Part shown: one piece after another, positions 5,811 to 13,682 of the stretch
Layout of the letters: the number at the start of each line of letters is the position of its first letter
Position numbering within the stretch: the first letter of the stretch is position 1
From: JAXFQS01 sp034178815
GTDB taxonomy: Bacteria > Verrucomicrobiota > Kiritimatiellia > RFP12 > DVOR01
Assembly (NCBI GenBank): GCA_034178815.1
Contig: JAXFQS010000041.1
Span: forward strand, 1 to 21,535
Length of the DNA stretch: 21,535 nucleotides
Direction of reading: 5' to 3'
Notes under the pieces: generated by a model
Database searches by the model: none
The model's input: only the letters and a program-made list of their open reading frames with translations
Told to the model about the DNA's origin: nothing
Program-made: the position numbers and the translations under genes

Positions 5811-7814
5811 TTAGCGTTTGGGCTTGATCAGGACGACGGCGCCGCCTTCGGCTAGCAGGTCGAGGCGAAGCGTGTCAGTACGGGTGACAGTGCGCCGTTC
5901 GAACCGGATGGCGTTGGGGTCGTGCGGGGTTCGGGCGGGATCGTCGCAGTAGATTTCGGCGACAAATTGGCCTTGGGGAAGACGCTCAAGGGGCACCTCG
6001 ACCGAGCGGGCCTTGACGGTCAAGGCGGCAAAATAGTAGCGCCCATCGTAGGTCTGGCGCAGAACACCATAGTGGCTGGCAATCTTTCCGTCAGGGAGAG
6101 GCCAACTGTTTTTCCAGACCGTCGGAAGGGCGCGAAGAGCTTCGATTCCGGGCTGGGAACGGTAGTTGCAGGGCCAATCGCAGAGGGTCGCAAGAGGGGA
6201 ATCGTAGGCAATGCAGAGAGCCAAGGCATGGGCTCGGGTGCCGACTTCCTCAGGGTAGACGCGAGTGGCGGAATTGGCGGCCTCCCGGCGAACCTGAGGG
6301 ACAAAGTCCTTGGAATAGACGGCATGGAATGAGCCGGGTGTGTAGTCGGCGGGGCCGAGAAGAAATCGCGTGTACGGCAGAGTAGCCATATGGGCCGGAG
6401 TTACGGTTCCGAAGAACTTGTTCATCTCATTCCCGCGGATGGCTTCTCGGGTAATCTGGTTGGGCCAAGTGCGATTCATTCCGGTCGGATGATAGGCGCC
6501 ATGGAAGTTGATCATCAAGTGATGGCGGGCGGCACTCTCGACAACGCGGGCATACCATTGAACCATAGACTGGTCGGCACGCTCCATAAAGTCAATCTTG
6601 AGTCCCTTGACACCCCAGCGCTCGAACTTGGCAAAGGTTTCCTCCAGCGGGTTGCGTCCATTGTCAAGCGCGGTCCAATGGAGCCAGAGCCAGATGCCGA
6701 CACCTTTTTGGCGGGCATGTTCGAGGATTCGGGGGAGGTCGTAACCTGGGCGCGGGTCGAGGAGGGCATCAGGGCCTTTGGCGTTTTTGCCGTACCAGCC
6801 GGCGTCGATGGTGTGGTAGGGCCACTCCATTTCGGCGGCGAAGTCGACCATCTCCAGTGTCTGTTCGGTGGTCTGTTCGATGGCAAAGGAGGGGGAGTCT
6901 GCCCACCAATCCCAGGAGGAGGCGCCTGGCTTGACCCAGCTGAAGTCGCCTGCAGGAGGCGGGTTGAGCGCGAGGAGGATGTCGGTGCCGTCAAGGAGTG
7001 CGACTTCGTCCGGCGCTAGGAGCATCACGCGCCAAGGAGATTGGCGCCTGACGCGGCCGCGGACGGCACTGTCGGAGCCTCTGGCGCGGACGAGTTCGGC
7101 GCGGAGGGTCGTGCCTTGGTGGATGCGGCCGTGGAGTGTGTCGGCGACGAAGGAGAGGGCAGCCCAGTCGGTCAAATCTGCCTCGCAGAGGGCCATCAGG
7201 CAGCCATCGCCTTCGACCAGGAGTGGCACGCCGGCGACGCCGTTTCCTGAGAGTCCGGCGAGTGTATAGCGGAAGATTCCGCCTTCGTCTGCGCCCAATC
7301 CGCCGTAGAGATAGTCGCCCCAGGCGTCGAAGAAGGAGAGCCAGGCGGCGGTTTCGCCGGGAAAGGTCCAGGTGGTCAGTTCGCGTTCAATCTCGTAGGG
7401 CTCTTGTCCGGGCAGAATGTAGCGCCAGGCTACGGCATTTGGGTAGGCGCGCAAGAGCAGCCCGAGGGTCTCTCCGTTGGTAGCGGTCGCGCGAATCGTG
7501 GCTTCTCGGCAGAGGGTGTGGATGGCATCTTTCCGGTAGAGGGGTGTCAAGAAGTCGTCTTGGACGGTGCGCACCGATTCCACCGCGAGGTGCCAATCCA
7601 CCGCTTCGGGGCGGTTCTTGAATTTGAGCCCGAGGCGCGACGCGCGATCGAGCAGTTCGCGGCCGTCCCGCAAGACCGACCAGGTCAGCGAGCGCCCTTC
7701 GCGGACGGTCAGTTCGACCCGCCCGTCGGGACTGGAAATCTTCGCCTCCGAGGCCGCCAAAACTCCGCACAGGCACGCCCACGCGACACCGCAAACAATC
7801 ACTCTTCCCATCAT
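5811..7814 (-). CDS. GH97 glycoside hydrolase, retaining alpha-galactosidase-like
   Basis: A 667-residue secreted enzyme of family GH97. It has a signal peptide (about 1-22), the GH97 N-terminal beta-sandwich (about 25-285, starting ISSPDGRVELTV), the catalytic barrel (about 295-560) and a C-terminal all-beta domain (about 575-667). D408 in GLKIDFM aligns with the nucleophile Asp of retaining GH97 alpha-galactosidases, and E463 in RGNEMNKFFG lies 55 residues later, the same spacing as I recall for the acid/base of BtGal97b. Inverting SusB-type enzymes lack that Asp, so an alpha-galactosidase-like retaining mechanism is likelier than alpha-glucosidase. I chose the ATG at 7814, preceded by GGAAAGAG; a further upstream start would place about 36 residues before the signal peptide. 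It has its own promoter (7911-7939) and is divergent from trpE. Confidence 0.9.
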   Translation of the reverse strand: MMGRVIVCGVAWACLCGVLAASEAKISSPDGRVELTVREGRSLTWSVLRDGRELLDRASRLGLKFKNRPEAVDWHLAVESVRTVQDDFLTPLYRKDAIHTLCREATIRATATNGETLGLLLRAYPNAVAWRYILPGQEPYEIERELTTWTFPGETAAWLSFFDAWGDYLYGGLGADEGGIFRYTLAGLSGNGVAGVPLLVEGDGCLMALCEADLTDWAALSFVADTLHGRIHQGTTLRAELVRARGSDSAVRGRVRRQSPWRVMLLAPDEVALLDGTDILLALNPPPAGDFSWVKPGASSWDWWADSPSFAIEQTTEQTLEMVDFAAEMEWPYHTIDAGWYGKNAKGPDALLDPRPGYDLPRILEHARQKGVGIWLWLHWTALDNGRNPLEETFAKFERWGVKGLKIDFMERADQSMVQWYARVVESAARHHLMINFHGAYHPTGMNRTWPNQITREAIRGNEMNKFFGTVTPAHMATLPYTRFLLGPADYTPGSFHAVYSKDFVPQVRREAANSATRVYPEEVGTRAHALALCIAYDSPLATLCDWPCNYRSQPGIEALRALPTVWKNSWPLPDGKIASHYGVLRQTYDGRYYFAALTVKARSVEVPLERLPQGQFVAEIYCDDPARTPHDPNAIRFERRTVTRTDTLRLDLLAEGGAVVLIKPKR

Positions 7815-7910
7815 CTTGTCTCTTTCCGTTGAACCTTCCGCGCCATCGACCCTGACTCTGTAGGGTAGAGTCCTCCCACACGGGTTCCTTCCTAGGCGCG
7901 GTGTGCGCGC

Positions 7911-7939
7911 ATTATAAGGCATTAGCCCTCTGGTAGCAA
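7911..7939 (-). promoter_or_regulatory. Sigma70-type promoter of the GH97 gene
   Basis: On the minus strand, TTGCTA (7934-7939) and a perfect TATAAT (7911-7916) are separated by 17 bases. Transcription should begin near 7904, about 90 bases ahead of the GH97 start codon at 7814. Confidence 0.75.
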
Positions 7940-7974
7940 GAGAAAAGGAGGGGTAATGTCAAGGTCACGCCGCG

Positions 7975-8058
7975 AAAGGTTGGCACCTTTGACGGGCGAA
8001 GGTACCCGCGACGCGCTCCGGAAGGTTGACACCTCCAGGGGCGATTCCTACCTACCAC
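7975..8058. repeat. AAGGT/ACCTT repeat cluster upstream of trpE and GH97
   Basis: Units in order are AAGGTTGGCACCTT (7976-7989), AAGGTACCC (7999-8007) and AAGGTTGACACCTC (8022-8035), followed by GGGGCGATT (8038-8046) and CCTACCTACC (8048-8057). The GGGGCGATT tag also occurs in the loci at 1653 and 14433. The cluster lies about 90 bases upstream of the trpE promoter. Confidence 0.75.
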
Positions 8059-8147
8059 CAGCCCCCAATCCTGCCTGCCAAATGGCCGCGCGGGAGGGGT
8101 GAAAAGAGGGCGTTTGCAACTTTCTTGTTCTTATGCGTAGAAACAGA

Positions 8148-8176
8148 TTGACATCCCCCACGCCCCCTGCTATACT
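8148..8176 (+). promoter_or_regulatory. Near-consensus sigma70 promoter of the trp operon
   Basis: TTGACA (8148-8153) and TATACT (8171-8176) are separated by exactly 17 bases, a near-perfect housekeeping promoter. Transcription should start near 8183, about 60 bases before the trpE ATG. No trp operator palindrome is obvious over it. Confidence 0.85.
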
Positions 8177-8243
8177 CCCGCCTTGTCACGACGCAATGAG
8201 GAAAAAGCGTCGACGAAACCGAGGATTTTCCGAAAGAGCCGCG

Positions 8244-9635
8244 ATGGATCGCATACACCTTGAACAGGCCGCCACCCGCTTGACCGCCGACACCGAAACC
8301 CCTATCGGCCTCTGCCTCAAACACCCCAACGCCCTCCTGCTCGAAAGCGCCGAGGTCGACGGTCGTATGGGGCGCTACAGCGTCCTCGGAACCGACTTCA
8401 TCTTGCGGCTCGACTGCGACAAGGGGCGCCTCGCGGTGACGACCTTCGACAACCGCCTCGCCCCCCTTGAAACCTTCTCGGGAATGGACTACCTCGAAGG
8501 CCTCCGGCGCGTGCTCGACGCACTCGAAATCGTCCCCCCGGACGGCTTCGGCGAACTGCCCCCCATCACCCGCGCACTCTACGGCTACCTCGGATACGGT
8601 ATTACCGGACTCTGCGTTGAACGCCTTGCCAAGAGCCTCAAACCTGAAGCGGCCGAAGCCTGCCTCGTGCTCCCCGGACGCCTCTTCCTCTTCGACCACC
8701 TCTACGACCGCCTAACCGAGTTGCGCCTCTCCAACTACCAAGCCCCCGTCGCCGAGCCCGAGAACCGCGAGCCCCGCCTCACGGGCCCAGTCGAAAGCCA
8801 TCCCACCCGAGAAGGCTTCCTCCGCATCGTCGAGAACATCAAAGAAGCCCTCAAAGCCGGCGAAGGCATCCAAGTCGTCCCCTCCGTCCACTTCCAGGCA
8901 CCATTCGAAGGCAATCCCCTCACCCTCTACAGACGCCTCAGACGCTGCAACGCCTCCCCCTACCTCTTCTACCTACCCCTCCCTGAACTCACCCTCCTGG
9001 GCTCCTCCCCCGAACTCAACATCCGCTGCCAGGCCAACAACCTCCAACTCTCCCCTATCGCCGGAACCCGCAAAAGAGGCCAGACCGACGAAGCAGACGC
9101 CGCCCTCGCCGCCGAACTCCTCCAAGACCCCAAAGAGCGCGCCGAACACCTAATGCTAGTCGACCTCGGACGCAACGATGTCGGCCGCATCGCACGCCCC
9201 GGCAGCGTCAAAGTCGAACGCCTCATGGAGGTCGAGCGTTTCTCCCATGTCATGCACCTCACCTCAAGGGTCACCGGCCGCCTCAAGCCCGGACTCGACC
9301 CCGTCGATGTCATCAAAGCCACCTTCCCCGCAGGTACCGTCAGCGGCGCCCCCAAGGTTCGCGCCATGGAAATCATTGCCGAGCAGGAGGCCCGCCCCCG
9401 CGGCCCATACGCCGGATGCATCGGGTGGATAGGCCTCGACCACCAAAGCGTCAGCCTCGACCTGGGAATCACCATCCGCAGCCTCTGGATACGCAACCAG
9501 ACCATCAACTGGCAGGCAGGCGCCGGCATCGTTTTCGACTCCATCCCCGAGAAAGAGTTTGCCGAGTGCTGCAACAAATCCGCCATTATCCGCGATGTCA
9601 TCTCTGGAGAACCCCATGTTCCTGCTCATCGATAA
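8244..9635 (+). CDS. trpE: Anthranilate synthase component I
   Basis: Converts chorismate to anthranilate with ammonia supplied by the TrpG domain; first step of tryptophan synthesis in the cytoplasm. The 463-residue protein shows the N-terminal regulatory motif LLES (32-35), where tryptophan binds in feedback-sensitive enzymes. The chorismate-binding signatures PIAGTRKRG, EHLMLVDLGRNDVGRIA, FPAGTVSGAPKVRAMEII and AGAGIVFDSIPEKEF are also present. The strand usually reading IFQVVLSRRF is here GIQVVPSVHF, a mild deviation. I chose the ATG at 8244, after AAGAG, because upstream in-frame starts at 8133 and 8196 would add an unrelated basic stretch and 8133 lies upstream of the promoter. It is the first gene of the operon; trpGD overlaps its last 20 bases. 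Feedback control by tryptophan is likely from LLES. Confidence 0.96.
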   Translation: MDRIHLEQAATRLTADTETPIGLCLKHPNALLLESAEVDGRMGRYSVLGTDFILRLDCDKGRLAVTTFDNRLAPLETFSGMDYLEGLRRVLDALEIVPPDGFGELPPITRALYGYLGYGITGLCVERLAKSLKPEAAEACLVLPGRLFLFDHLYDRLTELRLSNYQAPVAEPENREPRLTGPVESHPTREGFLRIVENIKEALKAGEGIQVVPSVHFQAPFEGNPLTLYRRLRRCNASPYLFYLPLPELTLLGSSPELNIRCQANNLQLSPIAGTRKRGQTDEADAALAAELLQDPKERAEHLMLVDLGRNDVGRIARPGSVKVERLMEVERFSHVMHLTSRVTGRLKPGLDPVDVIKATFPAGTVSGAPKVRAMEIIAEQEARPRGPYAGCIGWIGLDHQSVSLDLGITIRSLWIRNQTINWQAGAGIVFDSIPEKEFAECCNKSAIIRDVISGEPHVPAHR

Positions 9636-11196
9636 CTACGACTCCTTCACCTACAACCTCGTCCAGGCCTTCCAAACCCTCGGTAAAGACCCCCTCGTAC
9701 TCTACAACGACGACCCCAGAGTGCTGGAACTGGCCACCGATCCCGCCCTCGAAATGGTCTGCCTCTCGCCCGGCCCCAGCCACCCCGCCAACTCGGGATA
9801 CTGCCTCGAATTCCTCAAGCGTCTGCCCCACAATGTACCCGTCCTCGGCGTCTGTCTCGGGCACCAGATCCTCGGTCTGCTGGCAGGTGCCGAGGTCAAG
9901 CGCGCCCCCCAAGTGATGCACGGCAAGACATCTGACATTGTCCATGACGGAACCGGACTCTTCTTGGGCGTGCCCAACCCGATGCGCGCCGGTAGGTACC
10001 ATTCGCTCGTAGTGGGGGAATCAAACGCCTTCGAAGTGACCGCCCGAGGCCCAGAAGGGGAGGTTATGGCTCTGCGCTACAGAGACCGTCCGTGGGCGGG
10101 AGTGCAGTTTCATCCCGAGTCCATTCTTACGGAGGGCGGGGAGCAGTTGCTGGCCAATTTTCCCTCTGCGCTACTGCCTGATGCGCGGGTGCAGGTGGGC
10201 ATGAAGAGCGTGCTCAATACGCTTGCCGAGGGGAAGGATCTTTCGGCGGCACAGGCGTCGGCGGCGTTCGAGGCGCTGATGGACGGGAAACTTCCTTTGG
10301 TTCAGGCGGGGTCTTTCTTGATGGGGTTGCGAATCAAGGGGACGACGCCGGTGGAGCTGGCTCAGGCGGCGCGTGCAGCGTTGGGGCGGGCGGTTCGGCT
10401 GCCTGCAATCGAGGGGGATGTGTTCGATGTGGTGGGGACGGGGGGCGACAGTCACGACTCGTTCAACTGTTCTACGGCGACGGCGCTGACGGTGGCAGGT
10501 CTGGGGTACCGTGTGGTGAAGCACGGGAACCGGGCGATTACTTCGAAGTGCGGCTCTGCCGATGTGCTGGAGCGTCTTGGGGTGCCTTTGGACTTGGCTC
10601 CGGAAAGGGTTCCGGGCTACTTGGCGGAGCATAATTTTGCCTTTCTTTTCGCGCCTCGGTACCATCCGGCGTTTCGCAATCTCGAACCGATCCGGAAGGA
10701 TTTGGCGATTCGGTCGGTCTTCAATCTTCTGGGGCCGCTGATCAATCCGGCGCGTCCGGCGCGTACCTTGATCGGGGCGGCGAGCCGGGAACTGGTTCCG
10801 CTGATGGCGGCGACGCTCAAGGAGGCGAATGTGCGCAGCGGGGCGGTGGTCTGCGGGGCGGGAGGGTACGATGAAGTCTCGACGCTCGGGCCTTCGGAGA
10901 TTACCTTCGTGCGCGACGGGGTCTTGAGCGAATCGGTTCTGGATCCGCTCGACTTCGGGTTCGCCCGCGGGCGGGAGGAGGCGTTGAAGGTGCATTCGCC
11001 GGAGGAGGCGGAGCGGGTGTTGCGGGAACTGCTCAAGGGGCGCGGGCCGGAGCCGATGCGGGATATGCTGGCGCTCAATGTGGGGGTTGCGCTCTATCTG
11101 CTCAACGACAGCCGGCTGGAGTTGCGCACCTGCATGGCCAAGGCCCGCGAAGCGGTTGCCGCCGGCGCCGGTTCGCGCATCCTGGCGGGGCTTTGA
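9616..11196 (+). CDS. trpGD: Fused anthranilate synthase glutamine amidotransferase / anthranilate phosphoribosyltransferase
   Basis: A 526-residue bifunctional enzyme. Residues 1-190 are a class I glutamine amidotransferase giving ammonia to TrpE: oxyanion region SPGPSHPANSG, catalytic C80 (GVCLGHQ), and H166/E168 (QFHPES). Residues about 196-526 are anthranilate phosphoribosyltransferase, joining anthranilate to PRPP: GTGGDSHDSFNCST, KHGNRAITSKCGSADVLE and RNLEPIRKDLAIRSVFNLL. In the first motif the usual GTGGDG has Ser for the last Gly. The same fusion order is found in enterobacteria. The ATG at 9616 has GGAG at 9606-9609 and overlaps the trpE end by 20 bases. Codon choice changes sharply near 10,000, from C-ending to G-ending, without any break in the protein. 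trpC begins one base after its stop. Confidence 0.96.
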   Translation: MFLLIDNYDSFTYNLVQAFQTLGKDPLVLYNDDPRVLELATDPALEMVCLSPGPSHPANSGYCLEFLKRLPHNVPVLGVCLGHQILGLLAGAEVKRAPQVMHGKTSDIVHDGTGLFLGVPNPMRAGRYHSLVVGESNAFEVTARGPEGEVMALRYRDRPWAGVQFHPESILTEGGEQLLANFPSALLPDARVQVGMKSVLNTLAEGKDLSAAQASAAFEALMDGKLPLVQAGSFLMGLRIKGTTPVELAQAARAALGRAVRLPAIEGDVFDVVGTGGDSHDSFNCSTATALTVAGLGYRVVKHGNRAITSKCGSADVLERLGVPLDLAPERVPGYLAEHNFAFLFAPRYHPAFRNLEPIRKDLAIRSVFNLLGPLINPARPARTLIGAASRELVPLMAATLKEANVRSGAVVCGAGGYDEVSTLGPSEITFVRDGVLSESVLDPLDFGFARGREEALKVHSPEEAERVLRELLKGRGPEPMRDMLALNVGVALYLLNDSRLELRTCMAKAREAVAAGAGSRILAGL

Positions 11197-11197
11197 G

Positions 11198-11920
11198 ATG
11201 ATTGCCGACTACCGCGAAGCCGTCGACCTTTCCGCCCCGCCCTTGCCGCCCTACGAGGGGACGCGTCCGCCCTTTCTGAGGCGCTCCCCCGAGCGCGTGC
11301 AGGTCATCGCCGAGTACAAGCGCCAGTCCCCCTCGCGCGGCGTCATCAGCACCAGGTACGAACCTGAGGAGGTCGCAGGTATGTACGAACGGGGGGGAGC
11401 CGTTGCCATCTCCGTGCTCACCCAGTGCCAACATTTCGGGGGGCATCCTACCTACCTTTCCCGGATGCGCGCGGCCACCCGCCTGCCCCTGCTCCGGAAA
11501 GACTTCATCTACTGCGAGCGGCAAGTCCTCGACACCGCCGCGACCCCCGCCTCAGCCCTCCTGCTCATCGTTGCGCTCACCCCCGAGGCCAAGGAACTCC
11601 GCCGATTGCGGGAACTCGCCGAAAGTTTCGGCATCCAGGCCGTCGTCGAAATCTACAGCCGCCAGCAACTCGACATCGCCCGCGCCTCCGGCGCCCGCAT
11701 CATCCAGGTCAACAACCGCAACCTTGACACCCTCGAAGTCGACCCAACCCGCGCCCAGACCCTCATCCAGCACCGCCAAGAGCCCGAAATCTGGATTGCC
11801 GCCAGCGGCATCCAAGACACCCTCGCCCCCGCCCAAGGCTACGACGCCGCCCTCGTCGGCACCGCCCTCATGGCCGCCCCCTCCCCCGAAAACGCCCTCC
11901 GGAGACTCGTCCAATGCTGA
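11198..11920 (+). CDS. trpC: Indole-3-glycerol phosphate synthase
   Basis: Closes the indole ring from CdRP to indole-3-glycerol phosphate. The 240-residue (beta/alpha)8 protein keeps most known catalytic residues of the Sulfolobus enzyme: E39 and K41 (IAEYKRQSPSRG), K101 (LRKDF), E151 (VVEIYS), N172 (VNNRNL) and S203. The position of the Sulfolobus Glu210, in the near-universal SESGI motif, is Ala202 (AASGI). SVLTE is SVLTQ. The N-terminus is shorter than usual, lacking most of the leading helix. The ATG at 11198 lies one base after the trpGD stop (TGAGATG), so translation is coupled. It overlaps trpF by seven bases. Activity is expected from the operon context, but the Ala substitution makes it worth testing. 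Confidence 0.93.
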   Translation: MIADYREAVDLSAPPLPPYEGTRPPFLRRSPERVQVIAEYKRQSPSRGVISTRYEPEEVAGMYERGGAVAISVLTQCQHFGGHPTYLSRMRAATRLPLLRKDFIYCERQVLDTAATPASALLLIVALTPEAKELRRLRELAESFGIQAVVEIYSRQQLDIARASGARIIQVNNRNLDTLEVDPTRAQTLIQHRQEPEIWIAASGIQDTLAPAQGYDAALVGTALMAAPSPENALRRLVQC

Positions 11921-12492
11921 TCAAAGTCTGCGGACTGACCCGCCAGCAAGACCTCGACCTCTGCGCCAGCCTCAAAGTCGACCTCTGCGGCTTCGTCTTC
12001 CACCGTCCCAGCCCCCGCTACATCAGCCCGGAGGCCGCCGGACAACTCGACAGCCACACCTGCCGCCGCGTCGGCGTCTTCACCACACACGACCCCGAAC
12101 AGATCCTCCGCGATGCCCAGACCGCACGCCTCGACTGGATTCAACTCCACGCCAACCAGACCGACCAACTCATCCGCCAGATAGACCCCCGCCGAACCAT
12201 AAGAGTCTGGACACCCGCCACCACCTGGCCACTCCACGCCCCCCTCACACCCTACATCCTCATGGACGCCGGATACGGCACCGGCCGCTGCCTCGACTGG
12301 CACAACCTCCCCCATACCAACACACCCTTCATCATCGCAGGAGGCCTCGACGCCACCACCGTCCCGGCCATGCTCCAAATCCTCAACCCCGCAGGAATCG
12401 ACCTCAACTCAGGCGTCGAAACCGCCCCCGGAATAAAAGACCACCGCAAACTTTCCAACCTGCTTGAACAACTAAAGGATTACCATGAATAA
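11914..12492 (+). CDS. trpF: Phosphoribosylanthranilate isomerase
   Basis: Converts phosphoribosylanthranilate to CdRP by an Amadori rearrangement, ahead of TrpC. The 192-residue protein carries general base C6 (IKVCGLT) and general acid D118 (ILMDAGYGTG), the phosphate-binding segments IAGGLDATTV and LNSGVETAPGIKDH, and GFVFHRPSPRYI near the N-terminus. The usual QLHG is QLHA. GGAG at 11901-11904 precedes the ATG. It overlaps trpC by seven bases and trpB by eight, so the three are translated as a coupled unit. Codons are strongly C-ending, like trpC and the first part of trpB. Confidence 0.95.
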   Translation: MLIKVCGLTRQQDLDLCASLKVDLCGFVFHRPSPRYISPEAAGQLDSHTCRRVGVFTTHDPEQILRDAQTARLDWIQLHANQTDQLIRQIDPRRTIRVWTPATTWPLHAPLTPYILMDAGYGTGRCLDWHNLPHTNTPFIIAGGLDATTVPAMLQILNPAGIDLNSGVETAPGIKDHRKLSNLLEQLKDYHE

Positions 12493-13660
12493 AGGCTATT
12501 ACGGACAATTCGGCGGATGCTTCGTGCCCGAAGTCCTCATCCCCCCCTTGCGCGAACTCGAAGCCGCCATGCAGAACATCCTGCCCACCAAGGCGTTCAC
12601 CGACGAACTCAACGCACTGCTCAAAGAATACGCCGGCCGCGCCACCCCCGTCACCTACTGCCCCACACTCTCCGCCGAACTCGGTTTCAACCTCTTCCTC
12701 AAACGCGAAGACCTCCTCCACACCGGCGCGCACAAGATAAACAACGCCCTAGGTCAGGCGCTCCTGGCCAAAAAGATGGGCAAGACCGCCCTCCTCGCCG
12801 AAACAGGAGCCGGACAACACGGTGTCGCCACAGCCGCCGCAGCCGCACGCCTCGGCATGGCCTGCACCATCTATATGGGCGCGGAAGATGTCGAGCGCCA
12901 GGCGCCCAATGTCCAACGCATGAAACTCTTCGGTGCCAAGGTAGTCCCCATCCCCACGGGTTCCCGAACCCTCAAGGATGCCATAAACGCCGCCCTGAGG
13001 GCCTGGGTGGTAGAACAGAAGACCACGCATTACTGTTTCGGCACCGCCGCGGGGCCAGCACCATTCCCGGAACTGGTGCGCGAATTCCAGTCGGTCATAG
13101 GCAAGGAGACCCGCGCGCAAATGTTGGAGCGCACCGGGCGGTTGCCTGATGCGGTGGTGGCTTGCGTGGGTGGAGGCTCCAATGCGATTGGCATGTTTCA
13201 CGCGTTTGTGCCGGACGAATCGGTTCGGATTATTGGTGTCGAGGCGGGCGGTTCCGGGGAACCTGGGTGTGCGAGTTCAGCCTCTCTGACGACGGGAACG
13301 CCGGGTGTCTTGCACGGGGAGTATACGCTTCTTTTGCAGGACGAGGACGGGCAGGTTCTGGACTCGTCGTCGGTTTCGGCGGGGTTGGATTATCCGGGTG
13401 TTGGGCCGGAACATGCGATGCTTCAGGCGTGCGGGAGGGTGGAATATCACGCGGCGTATGATGGGCAGGCGCTGACGGCGGTGAAGGAGTTGTGCCGCAA
13501 GGAGGGTATCTTGCCGGCGTTGGAGTCATCGCACGCGCTGGGGTGGGTTCTGGCGCACCGGGAGGCTTTCGCGGCGGGGCAGAATGTGGTGGTGAACCTC
13601 TCGGGGCGGGGGGACAAGGATATGGGCATCATTCACCGGTGCCTGCCTGAAATTCTCTAG
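12485..13660 (+). CDS. trpB: Tryptophan synthase beta subunit
   Basis: PLP enzyme that joins indole to serine, forming tryptophan; works as an alpha2-beta2 complex with TrpA. The 391-residue length is normal. K84 in HTGAHKINN binds PLP, E106 in AETGAGQHG is the catalytic acid/base, and CVGGGSNAIG and NLSGRGDKDM bind the cofactor phosphate and ring. A usually invariant GPHPFP segment reads GPAPFP here. Synonymous codon use flips near 13,000 from C-ending to G-ending, inside the gene. AAAGGA lies five bases before the ATG, within the end of trpF. It reads as functional. Confidence 0.96.
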   Translation: MNKGYYGQFGGCFVPEVLIPPLRELEAAMQNILPTKAFTDELNALLKEYAGRATPVTYCPTLSAELGFNLFLKREDLLHTGAHKINNALGQALLAKKMGKTALLAETGAGQHGVATAAAAARLGMACTIYMGAEDVERQAPNVQRMKLFGAKVVPIPTGSRTLKDAINAALRAWVVEQKTTHYCFGTAAGPAPFPELVREFQSVIGKETRAQMLERTGRLPDAVVACVGGGSNAIGMFHAFVPDESVRIIGVEAGGSGEPGCASSASLTTGTPGVLHGEYTLLLQDEDGQVLDSSSVSAGLDYPGVGPEHAMLQACGRVEYHAAYDGQALTAVKELCRKEGILPALESSHALGWVLAHREAFAAGQNVVVNLSGRGDKDMGIIHRCLPEIL

Positions 13661-13682
13661 TTTCCATTGCGGGATTTGTCTT

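Larger units (their letters stand above)
7815..8243. other. Divergent intergenic region between GH97 and trpE
   Basis: This 429-base gap carries the minus-strand promoter of GH97, the plus-strand promoter of trpE, and a repeat cluster between them (7975-8058). The GH97 leader (about 90 bases) can form two competing hairpins at 7849-7872. No gene is seen. The trpE leader is only about 60 bases and holds no Trp-codon peptide. Confidence 0.7.

Noticed and set aside
5545..5814. Plus-strand frame of 89 codons in the intergenic region
   Set aside because: It is composed largely of repeat-derived sequence, overlaps the GH97 end, has no ribosome binding site and no recognisable motif.
8183..8243. 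Trp leader peptide and attenuator before trpE
   Set aside because: The leader is too short, has no Trp codons after a start codon, and shows no terminator hairpin.
9991..10000. GGTAGGTACC in trpG as another repeat copy
   Set aside because: It encodes part of the conserved GRYHSL motif of glutamine amidotransferases, so the match is probably imposed by the protein.
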